Assembly (NCBI GenBank): GCA_947175645.1
Contig: CAMWNP010000027.1
Location: 1-39,588 of the forward strand
Origin: an uncultured Porphyromonadaceae bacterium
Lineage (GTDB): Bacteria > Bacteroidota > Bacteroidia > Bacteroidales > Muribaculaceae
Length of the DNA: 39,588 nucleotides
Direction of reading: 5' to 3'
In this document: one piece after another, positions 18,280 to 25,516 of the stretch
Position numbering within the stretch: position 1 is the stretch's first letter
Layout of the letters: every line of letters begins with the position of its first letter
Translations under genes and position numbers: made by a program
Notes under the pieces: generated by a model
The model's database searches: none
Told to the model about the DNA's origin: nothing
What the model saw: the letters and a program-made list of their open reading frames with translations, nothing else

Positions 18280-18311
18280 TTTGTTTTATTGACTCAATAA
18301 TATTAACTTTG
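18280..18311 (+). promoter_or_regulatory. Promoter of the B12 riboswitch-btuGB transcript
   Basis: TTTG (18280-18283), 20 bases, then TAACTTTG (18304-18311): a full match to the Bacteroidetes consensus. Transcription would start near 18315, at the 5' edge of the riboswitch. Confidence 0.75.
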
Positions 18312-18313
18312 CA

Positions 18314-18450
18314 TTATCCTTTTGCAGGGAATTCGGTGAGAATCCGAAACAGTACCCGCTGCTGTAACCCGGACATGCGTTCCACATTATGCCATTGGTG
18401 ACAACCGAGAAGGCGTGGCTACGATTGCCGGCAAGTCAGAAAACCTCGTA
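18314..18450 (+). promoter_or_regulatory. Cobalamin (AdoCbl-type) riboswitch
   Basis: The conserved aptamer parts are in order: GGGAATTCGGTGAGAATCCG, CCCGCTGCTGTAA, GCCATTGG with GAGAAGGC, and the B12 box AAGTCAGAAAACC at 18433-18445. After the box comes AAGGAG, then an ATG at 18459, then a small hairpin ACCG (18466-18469)/CGGT (18478-18481). That hairpin could be the P13/L13 partner of the kissing-loop switch used by class I cobalamin riboswitches. There is no T-rich terminator, so control is probably translational. It precedes the btuG-btuB pair, as expected for B12 repression. Confidence 0.9.
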
Positions 18451-18548
18451 AGGAGATCATGTTTAACCGCGGGATAACGGTGTGTCACATTCAGTCCAGT
18501 CAACAGGTCACAATCATTTCCCGCAAAATGTCAACTGTTTGCCGGGAT

Positions 18549-19631
18549 ATGCGTAACATCTGTCTGATAATTATTTCCGCACTTCTTTCAATAGCGTCAT
18601 ACGGCTGCATGAGCCGTGAGGATGATGAATTTGTCCTGCCCGGAGGTGATTTTGCCGTCACCTCGCCCCATGGGCTGCTTATTGTTAATGAAGGAAACTT
18701 CCAGTATGGAAACTCCTCGTTAAGTTATTACGACCCCACTGACATGAAGGTCACCAACGAACTGTTCCAGAAGGTCAACGGTATGCGGCTGGGTGATGTG
18801 GCACAGTCCATGACGGTTTACGACGGCACGGGATGGATTGTGGTCAATAACTCACATGTCATTTTTGCCGTCGACATTAAGACGCTCCGGGAAAAGGGGC
18901 GTATAACAGATCTAACTTCGCCTCGTTACATCCATTTTGTTAACAACCGTAAGGCTTACGTGACTCAACTCTGGGACAATCGCATTTACATCGTTGACCC
19001 GGCAACATACTCGGTTACAGGTACGATAACTGTGGATGGGATGCAACAGCAGTCCGGGTCAACTGAAAGGATGGTTCAGATTGGTGAATATGTTTATGTG
19101 ACGTGCTGGAGTTATCAACGTGATCTGCTGAAAATCGACAGTTCCACGGACCGGATCACCGACCGGCTTGACGTGGGCTTTCAGCCCGGCCCTTTAGTGA
19201 AGGACTTTGCAGGAAATCTCTGGACCATCACTGACGGCGGTTATTCAGGTTCTCCGGCCGGGAGCGGTATTCCGGCGCTTGTCTGCATAGATCCTGAAAG
19301 TATGACTGTTATCAGGCGATTGGAATTCAAACAGGGAAGTTCTCCTCGCCAACTGGCTACCGACAGTTCGGGCCACACCCTCTATTTCATCAATCAAGAT
19401 CTCTATGAGATGGATGCGGATGACTCATCTCTTCCCGTAAAGCCACTTGTTTCAGGTGATAACAGGCTATTCTACGCTCTCAGTGTCGATCCTGTCAACG
19501 GTGATATATACCTCTCCGATGCCATTGATTACACCCAGCAGGGTGTGGTCTATCGTTTTTCACCTGACGGAGTGCAGACCGACAAGTTTTATGCCGGTGT
19601 CAATCCCGCTTGTTTCTGTTGGATACCATGA
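18549..19631 (+). CDS. btuG: BtuG-like surface B12-binding beta-propeller lipoprotein
   Basis: A YncE-like seven-bladed beta-propeller with repeated segments such as GLLIVNEGNFQYGNSSLSYY, VTGTITVDG and GDIYLSDAID. In gut Bacteroides, BtuG proteins sit on BtuB at the cell surface and capture B12 with very high affinity. I start at 18549 (MRNICLIIISALLSIASYGC), which gives a normal lipoprotein signal with C20 acylated. The following REDDE is acidic, like Bacteroidetes surface-export signals. The frame is open upstream to ATGs at 18528 and 18459. The 18459 ATG has the only good Shine-Dalgarno (AAGGAG) but would put 30 extra residues before the signal. The gene follows a cobalamin riboswitch and its stop overlaps the btuB ATG. 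Confidence 0.85.
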   Translation: MRNICLIIISALLSIASYGCMSREDDEFVLPGGDFAVTSPHGLLIVNEGNFQYGNSSLSYYDPTDMKVTNELFQKVNGMRLGDVAQSMTVYDGTGWIVVNNSHVIFAVDIKTLREKGRITDLTSPRYIHFVNNRKAYVTQLWDNRIYIVDPATYSVTGTITVDGMQQQSGSTERMVQIGEYVYVTCWSYQRDLLKIDSSTDRITDRLDVGFQPGPLVKDFAGNLWTITDGGYSGSPAGSGIPALVCIDPESMTVIRRLEFKQGSSPRQLATDSSGHTLYFINQDLYEMDADDSSLPVKPLVSGDNRLFYALSVDPVNGDIYLSDAIDYTQQGVVYRFSPDGVQTDKFYAGVNPACFCWIP

Positions 19632-21655
19632 AAAGATTACTGACATTTATCACCGTCCTGGCAATGACACTGGCGGTATCCGCACAGCGGGAACTTGATG
19701 AGGTTGTTGTCAGGGCAACCCGTCCGCTCAGTGAGATTGGGGTACACAAAACCGTATTTGATTCCGTGGCTTTGAAACAGTCCGTAGCCCAGAGTATGGC
19801 TGACGTGCTTAGTAACAACTCGGCACTTTTTGTGAAAAACTACGGAAGAGCCACACTCTCAACCGTTTCTTTCCGGGGTACATCCCCGTCACACACTCAG
19901 GTGACATGGAACGGAATGAAACTGACAAGTCCCATGCTTGGCATGACGGATTTCTCAACAATCCCGTCGTTCTTCATCGACAATGCATCTTTGCTTCACG
20001 GGACATCGTCAGTCAACGAAACCGGTGGTGGGCTGGGGGGGGCCGTCCGACTCGCCACCGCAACTGTTCCCGCTGACGGGTGGCAGGCCACATACACTCA
20101 GGGAATAGGCTCATTTTCCACATTCGATGAGTTTGCCAAAGTAGGCTACGGTGATGACAGATGGGGCTTTTCAACTCGCATCGCTTACGCTTCGTCACCG
20201 AATGACTACAAATATGTCAACCACGACAAGAAAGAAAATATTTATGATGACAACCATAATATAATTGACCAATATCACCCCACGGAGCGCAACCGTTCCG
20301 GTCAATACCACGACTTCAATATACTTCAGGAACTCCGCTATTCACCAAATTCACGTAACAACGGTTCTCTTGCGGTATGGTATACCAATTCTTCGCGCCA
20401 TCTGCCTCTGCTTACCACAGACTATACATCGTCGACGCCATTCCTGAACCGTCAGCATGAGCAATCGCTCCGTGCAGTGGTGTCATGGAGGATAATATCA
20501 GGAAAATTCCGCACCGATCTCCGCGCAGGCTATACCCACACTGCCATGGCCTATGACTATCAGCGTGACCCGGGTAACGGGATTATGGCCGTGATGACCC
20601 GTTCGCGCAGTTATGTAAATTCTTTCTACGAGCAGGCTGAACTGCAGTATGTGCTCTCCTCCAAGTGGATTTTCACCGCCGGACTGACCGCATACGAACA
20701 TCTGGTTGCTTCGCATGACATGCAGGTGAACGGTGTTGACGGAGTACCTGCCCGCGTGGGTTATGACAAACACCGGACTGACTTGAGCGGTGCTCTTACC
20801 TTACGATGGCAACCCACTGACAGGCTGGGACTTTCCGCAGTGGTCCGTCAGGAATCTTACGGTGAAAAAATCGCCCCGCCAATTCCCGCGTTCTTCACTG
20901 ACTTTATAATTCTGCGGTCAATAAATCTTGTGGCAAAGGGATCTGTGTCACGAAATTACCATCACCCTTCGCTTAATGACCAGTATTTTATGCCGGGCGG
21001 AAACATAAATCTTCGTAGTGAAAAAGGTGTGACCTACGACCTGGGCACCACGTTCGCCATCAGCCGCAGCAGCCGATGCGCTGTTGAGGGTGGCGTCACC
21101 TGGTTTGACTCAAGAATAACCGACTGGATTTCATGGCTGCCGACCACCAAAGGTTTCTTCTCTCCACGAAATGTGGGGAGCGTGCATGCTTATGGAATTG
21201 AAAGCAATCTCCGCATAAAACTTGTCCCTGCAAAGGAGTGGGATGCTTCGGTTTCCTTCAACTACAGTTGGACTCCTTCCATCAACAAAGGTCCTGCCAT
21301 GAGCGAGGGTGACCGCTCCGTTGGTCAGCAACTTCCATATATTCCACGTCACAGTGCCACTGCCAACGGTTCACTTTCCTATCGCTCCTGGACACTGACT
21401 TATACCTGGAACTACTATTCACGACGTTTCACCATGACCAGCAATGAGAACACAATCACCGGGGCCCTTCCCACTTATTTCATGAATAATCTCATTCTGG
21501 AGAAAAAAATCACCACACGGCCGCTATACCTCAATCTGAAACTTGCGGTCAACAATCTGTTCAACGAGGATTACGTTTCGGTGCTGTCACGCCCCATGCC
21601 AGGCATCAACTACGAGTTCTTCATAACTTTCACTCCCCGGCTAAAAAATAAGTAG
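19628..21655 (+). CDS. btuB: TonB-dependent outer-membrane B12 receptor
   Basis: A 675-residue TonB-dependent receptor that would import corrinoids across the outer membrane. I start at the ATG at 19628, which overlaps the btuG stop; the longer frame begins at a TTG inside btuG. The signal peptide is MKRLLTFITVLAMTLAVSAQ. A short TonB-box region (RELDEVVVRATR) precedes the plug (SMADVLSNNSALFVKNYG, STVSFRGTSPSHTQVTWNG, GGGLGGAVRLAT). The rest is a beta-barrel ending GINYEFFITFTPRLKNK. The riboswitch and BtuG partner support B12 as substrate. No inner-membrane btuFCD genes are in this window, so they must be elsewhere. Confidence 0.9.
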   Translation: MKRLLTFITVLAMTLAVSAQRELDEVVVRATRPLSEIGVHKTVFDSVALKQSVAQSMADVLSNNSALFVKNYGRATLSTVSFRGTSPSHTQVTWNGMKLTSPMLGMTDFSTIPSFFIDNASLLHGTSSVNETGGGLGGAVRLATATVPADGWQATYTQGIGSFSTFDEFAKVGYGDDRWGFSTRIAYASSPNDYKYVNHDKKENIYDDNHNIIDQYHPTERNRSGQYHDFNILQELRYSPNSRNNGSLAVWYTNSSRHLPLLTTDYTSSTPFLNRQHEQSLRAVVSWRIISGKFRTDLRAGYTHTAMAYDYQRDPGNGIMAVMTRSRSYVNSFYEQAELQYVLSSKWIFTAGLTAYEHLVASHDMQVNGVDGVPARVGYDKHRTDLSGALTLRWQPTDRLGLSAVVRQESYGEKIAPPIPAFFTDFIILRSINLVAKGSVSRNYHHPSLNDQYFMPGGNINLRSEKGVTYDLGTTFAISRSSRCAVEGGVTWFDSRITDWISWLPTTKGFFSPRNVGSVHAYGIESNLRIKLVPAKEWDASVSFNYSWTPSINKGPAMSEGDRSVGQQLPYIPRHSATANGSLSYRSWTLTYTWNYYSRRFTMTSNENTITGALPTYFMNNLILEKKITTRPLYLNLKLAVNNLFNEDYVSVLSRPMPGINYEFFITFTPRLKNK

Positions 21656-21659
21656 GCGG

Positions 21660-21779
21660 TGTGTCATAATAGGCCATCTGTGTCGTTGCTTTCGGAAATC
21701 AGACTCAGCGTCTAACATCTGACCTATTCTGACAAACCTTAAGAGGCTGTGCCAAAATTTTGAATTTGACACAGCCTCT
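21660..21779 (+). repeat. Convergent-junction hairpin repeat, copy 2
   Basis: It begins GTGTGTCATAATAGGCC, shares about 50 bases of its left part with copy 3, then the core (GACCTATTCTGACAAACC) with copies 1 and 3. It ends in a 15-bp hairpin (21742-21756 with 21765-21779) with a single C-A mismatch. Compared with copy 3 it lacks about 45 internal bases. It lies between the stops of btuB (+) and the ABC permease (-), where it probably acts as a two-way terminator. Confidence 0.8.
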
Positions 21780-21806
21780 ATCCGCTCTTCAACTATTGTT
21801 ATTTTA

Positions 21807-23120
21807 TTACTTATAGGATGCCCACTTGATCAGTTCTTTGAGAGAGGGTTTCTTACCATACATGAATATGCCCACGCGGTAAACTTTGGCGGCGAACCAC
21901 ACCATGAAGAAGAACGTGGCGTAGAGGAGGATGAGGGAGGTGGCGATTTGCCAGAAGGGAATGTCAAACGGTATGCGCATCATCATGAGAATGGGCGATA
22001 CGAACGGTATCATAGAGAGCCAGGTGGAGAGTGATGAACCGGGATCCGAACCAACCATGGTGGCGAGTGCTATAGAGAGGATAATCGGGGCGAGGGCAAC
22101 CAGTTGCAGTTGCGAAGCATCCTGGATGTTATCCACAGCAGAACCAATGGCCGCGAAAATTGATGCGTAGAGGAAGAAGCCTCCCACAAGGAACAGGGTG
22201 AGATAACCGAACAGTTCCATTATATAGCCTATTTCGGAAAGTTGGGCCACGGTGCTGATCAGGTAAGGATCGTTGACTGCGGTTGAGGCGTCGAACTGAC
22301 CACTGTTGAAGGTTGAAACCTCAGCCATGACCTCGGCAGGCATGATGCCGGGAAGGATGATGAGCACACCTATGCAGATAAGTACGGCCCATATCGCTAT
22401 CTGAGTTACTGCAACCAGCCCTATTCCAACTATCTTGCCGAGCATCAACTGTTCAGGTTTTACTGACGATACAATAATTTCCAGCACTCTGTTATTTTTC
22501 TCCTCAATGATACTGGTCATCACCATCTGACCGTAAATGACAAGGAACATATAGAGCAGGAAAGCCACAAACAGACCTATGGCGAAACTTACTTCGGAAG
22601 GTAGCGCCGAACTGTCTTCACCGTCATTGTCGTCAATGCGGTAGGTGGTGATGTTCACCTCGGCTCTCACTTCGTCAAGTATCTCGCTCAGATTGCTCAG
22701 GTTATAGGATTTCAGGCGCTCATCCTCAACCGCTTTCTTTATCTGCGAACGGATTTCCATTTCACCGTCCATGTTTGACGCTGAATGGTTCAGCAATGTA
22801 ACGTCAGAAGGATTGGTCAGGATATCCCGCCCTATTACCAGCACTCCGTCGTAATCCTTGTTTTGCTTGGCTTCCGAAAGGGAGTCCTCTATCGCAACGA
22901 ATTTAAGTGTTGAAGTGTCAGTCAGTTGAGGTTGGATGATTCCGCTGCGGTCAATGACAGCATAGGTGTAGGTATCACCTTCGTGAAACATCATTATCAG
23001 GGCCGGCAACATTGACAGGCCTATCATCAGAATAGGTATCAGAATTGTGGTGATGATAAAACTTTTCTTGGTCACCCGCTCCTTGTATTCGCGGGATATG
23101 ATAATACCTATCTTGCTCAT
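21807..23120 (-). CDS. ABC transporter permease, NatB/ABC-2 type
   Basis: A 437-residue membrane protein. A first helix at about 20-45 (KKSFIITTILIPILMIGLSM) is followed by an extracytoplasmic domain (about 50-175). A cluster of about five further helices occupies 180-430, with the segment VMTSIIEEKNNRVLEIIVSSVKPEQLMLGKI typical of NatB-like permeases. It is coupled to the ATPase gene by a four-base overlap. NatAB-type exporters of other bacteria expel sodium or other compounds; the substrate here is unknown. Confidence 0.9.
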   Translation of the reverse strand: MSKIGIIISREYKERVTKKSFIITTILIPILMIGLSMLPALIMMFHEGDTYTYAVIDRSGIIQPQLTDTSTLKFVAIEDSLSEAKQNKDYDGVLVIGRDILTNPSDVTLLNHSASNMDGEMEIRSQIKKAVEDERLKSYNLSNLSEILDEVRAEVNITTYRIDDNDGEDSSALPSEVSFAIGLFVAFLLYMFLVIYGQMVMTSIIEEKNNRVLEIIVSSVKPEQLMLGKIVGIGLVAVTQIAIWAVLICIGVLIILPGIMPAEVMAEVSTFNSGQFDASTAVNDPYLISTVAQLSEIGYIMELFGYLTLFLVGGFFLYASIFAAIGSAVDNIQDASQLQLVALAPIILSIALATMVGSDPGSSLSTWLSMIPFVSPILMMMRIPFDIPFWQIATSLILLYATFFFMVWFAAKVYRVGIFMYGKKPSLKELIKWASYK

Positions 23121-24052
23121 TTGTTTTCTCTGTTAAAGTTTTCAACGGTTGTAATAAACACCTCGTCCATGGAGGGGAGGGCCGGTGCGAAGAGAGTGAC
23201 ATCAGCACTTTCGTTGGCTGCACGGAGAATCTCACGGCGTGTAACACCCGGATTGGCGCGAATTATCAGAGTGGTGGTGTCACCTTCGGTCTTCTCAATC
23301 TTATGCTCGGCAAGCAGCGGGTCAATGCCGGCAAGCAGATTGCTGACGGAGTCCGTCACCGCCATGCGGTAGCGGTTGGCACCCATCTGCTCGCGTATTT
23401 CAGCCACATTGCCGGTCAGGATGTTGCGCGACGCGTTGATCAGGGTGATATTGTCGCATACCGCCTCCACGCTGCTCATGTTGTGGGTTGAGAAAATAAC
23501 CGTGGCACCTTTGTCACGAAGTGCGAGAATCTCGTTTTTCAGAAGGTTGGCGTTGATAGGGTCAAATCCGGAGAAAGGTTCGTCGAAAATCAGCAGTTCC
23601 GGCTCATGGAGAACCGTGATGATGAACTGCACTTTCTGTGCCATCCCTTTAGACAGTTCCTCCACCTTTTTGTTCCACCAGGATGAAATCCCGAACTTGT
23701 CGAACCACTGCTTAAGGCGAATCTGAGCATCGCGGTTTGAGAGACCTTTCAGACGGGCGAAGAACAGTGCCTGCTCACCAACCTTCATTTTCTTATACAA
23801 ACCGCGTTCCTCAGGTAGATAACCTATGTGGGCTACATCGTTCTGTGTCAGTTGGTGACCGTTGAACATCACTCTGCCGGCATCCGGAGCGGTGATATGA
23901 TTTATAATTCTGATCAGTGTTGTTTTTCCGGCGCCGTTCGGACCCAGAAGTCCGTAAACCTTGCCTCGCGGAACATTCAGCGAAACATCGTCGAGAGCCG
24001 TATGGCCTGCATAATGTTTGCTGACATTTTCTATCTCAAGAATATTCTGCAT
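23117..24052 (-). CDS. ABC transporter ATP-binding protein, NatA type
   Basis: A 311-residue ATPase. Walker A GPNGAGKT lies at 37-44, the signature is LSKGMAQKVQ from 133, and Walker B with catalytic glutamate is LLIFDEPFSGFDP (D157, E158), followed by the switch histidine in FSTHNMSSVE. LSKGM in place of LSGGQ is normal for NatA-like ABC-2 exporters. The C-terminal 90 residues form the extra domain seen in this group. It is the first gene of a two-gene operon with the permease, and is divergent from thymidine kinase with 170 bases between the starts. Confidence 0.92.
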   Translation of the reverse strand: MQNILEIENVSKHYAGHTALDDVSLNVPRGKVYGLLGPNGAGKTTLIRIINHITAPDAGRVMFNGHQLTQNDVAHIGYLPEERGLYKKMKVGEQALFFARLKGLSNRDAQIRLKQWFDKFGISSWWNKKVEELSKGMAQKVQFIITVLHEPELLIFDEPFSGFDPINANLLKNEILALRDKGATVIFSTHNMSSVEAVCDNITLINASRNILTGNVAEIREQMGANRYRMAVTDSVSNLLAGIDPLLAEHKIEKTEGDTTTLIIRANPGVTRREILRAANESADVTLFAPALPSMDEVFITTVENFNRENK

Positions 24053-24167
24053 GTTGGTTTATATAAATTCTTAAATTATTTTGCCACGATTGTCACGTGT
24101 ATCTGAAAAGTATGACGCAGAAAACCCGGAAAAGTTTCACCACTGTTGAAAACTTTTTTTCAGTGCG

Positions 24168-24201
24168 TTTGCCGGGGGTATCAAAAAATATTGTAACTTT
24201 G
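24168..24201 (+). promoter_or_regulatory. Promoter of thymidine kinase
   Basis: TTTG (24168-24171), 22 bases, then TAACTTTG (24194-24201), an exact -7 box. It lies inside the longer open frame that starts at 24097 and so fixes the real start at the ATG at 24223, with a leader of about 18 bases. Confidence 0.7.
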
Positions 24202-24222
24202 AGGAGTCAAACCATCATTATC

Positions 24223-24846
24223 ATGAACCGAAAAGGTAAACTATATTTCCGCTACGGCACCATGGGCTCCGCCAAAACCGCGCTGCTGCTGACCACTGCT
24301 TTCAACTTTGAGGAGCGTAATCTCAGTTATGTCTGCATGAAGCCTGTAATTGACACTCGTGACAAAAGCAATGTCATCCGCTCCAGAATCGGCATCGAGC
24401 GCGAGTGCACATGGATTTATCAGGACAGCGACATCTACCAGATGGCATGTGAGTTGTTCGGGGCAAAAAAAATTATGGTTGACTGGTTCCTGATTGATGA
24501 AGCCCAGTTCCTGAGCGAGACTCAGGTCGACCAGTTGTCAAGAATTGTCGATGACTTCGGATGCAACGTGATATGCTACGGACTGCGGACGGATTTCAAG
24601 TCACATCTGTTCGAGGGCTCCCGTCGCCTGTTTGAGATAGCCGATACCATCGATGAGATAAAATCCACCTGCAACTGCGGAAACAAAACTATCATCAACG
24701 CCCGAATTGATGCAAACGGTGATTTTGTTGAGGAAGGGGCTCAGGTGGAGATTGGCGGGGATGACCGCTACATTGCTGTCTGCCGTAAATGCTGGAGAAA
24801 CAAGAAGATCGAACAGTCGCAGCGCGACTCACTCCCATTCCTCTGA
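24223..24846 (+). CDS. tdk: Thymidine kinase, type II
   Basis: Phosphorylates thymidine in the salvage pathway. It has 207 residues from the ATG at 24223; the frame is open 42 codons further upstream, but the promoter lies in that extension. The P-loop reads GTMGSAKT (12-19), with alanine where most P-loops have glycine before the lysine. The catalytic motif is DEAQ (D92, E93), and the zinc-binding cysteines are C150, C152, C187 and C190 (CNCGNK and CRKCW). The 45-base gap to the YhcH-family gene suggests co-transcription. Confidence 0.9.
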   Translation: MNRKGKLYFRYGTMGSAKTALLLTTAFNFEERNLSYVCMKPVIDTRDKSNVIRSRIGIERECTWIYQDSDIYQMACELFGAKKIMVDWFLIDEAQFLSETQVDQLSRIVDDFGCNVICYGLRTDFKSHLFEGSRRLFEIADTIDEIKSTCNCGNKTIINARIDANGDFVEEGAQVEIGGDDRYIAVCRKCWRNKKIEQSQRDSLPFL

Positions 24847-24890
24847 TTCTCTTTTTTATAAATACTGATAACACACAAATAATTGAAGCC

Positions 24891-25343
24891 ATGATCATAG
24901 GTACACTTGACAATGTTGAACGTTTCCGAACCCTGAATCCTCTGATTCACGAAGCCCTTGAATGGGCCTCGCAGCATGTTGGCGATCCATTTGTAAAAGG
25001 AACAGAATGGATTGTCGACGGTAAAGTTAAAGTCAGTTCGGAGGAAGTGGTCATGCTCCCCCGTGAACGCCGACAACTTGAAGCACACCGCCGTTGGGCC
25101 GACATTCACATTCCCCTGTCAAATGATGAACGGATAGGATGGGCCCCTACCGCCACACTCCGGAACCTGACCCAACCGTACGACGATGAAAAGGATATCG
25201 AATTCTATGGCGATTCTGCACAGGCCGTCGTGAACATCTGCAAAAAACAGTTCGCCATCTTCTTCCCGGAAGATGCCCATGCCCCAAACATAGGGGTAGG
25301 AAACCATCGCAAACTCTGCATAAAGATCAGGCTTGACCGGTAA
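24891..25343 (+). CDS. YhcH/YjgK/YiaL family cupin-like protein
   Basis: A 150-residue cytoplasmic protein of the EbgC/YiaL family (DUF386). I start at the ATG at 24891, because the longer frame begins inside thymidine kinase and adds 34 residues foreign to the family. Likely metal ligands are in LEAHRRWADIHI (E64, H66, D71, H73) and FFPEDAHAPNI (H130), the usual family pattern. Members are linked to the metabolism of sugars such as sialic acid or N-acetylated hexosamines and may act as anomerases or isomerases. The substrate here is not defined by the neighbours. No terminator is obvious downstream. Confidence 0.88.
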   Translation: MIIGTLDNVERFRTLNPLIHEALEWASQHVGDPFVKGTEWIVDGKVKVSSEEVVMLPRERRQLEAHRRWADIHIPLSNDERIGWAPTATLRNLTQPYDDEKDIEFYGDSAQAVVNICKKQFAIFFPEDAHAPNIGVGNHRKLCIKIRLDR

Positions 25344-25378
25344 TCTGCTTTTTTTTGAGGAGGTTTTTGTGAAAAAAC

Positions 25379-25409
25379 TTGCGACGGGGAATTTTTTTCA
25401 GTAACTTTA
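25379..25409 (+). promoter_or_regulatory. Promoter of the alpha-amylase gene
   Basis: TTG (25379-25381), 20 bases, then TAACTTTA (25402-25409), one mismatch from TAnnTTTG. The leader is about 100 bases, unusually long for this window. It contains a GGGT/ACCC hairpin near 25430 and the palindrome CGTTA-ATA-TAACG at 25464-25476, a possible operator or structured leader. Confidence 0.6.
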
Positions 25410-25516
25410 CGCGCTAATTGGGTAAGAACCCATTTGATTTTATATCTGAGACTTACATTATTGCGTTAATATAACGTTCCTACGCTAACCAATTACCTTA
25501 AACATATCACAATCTA

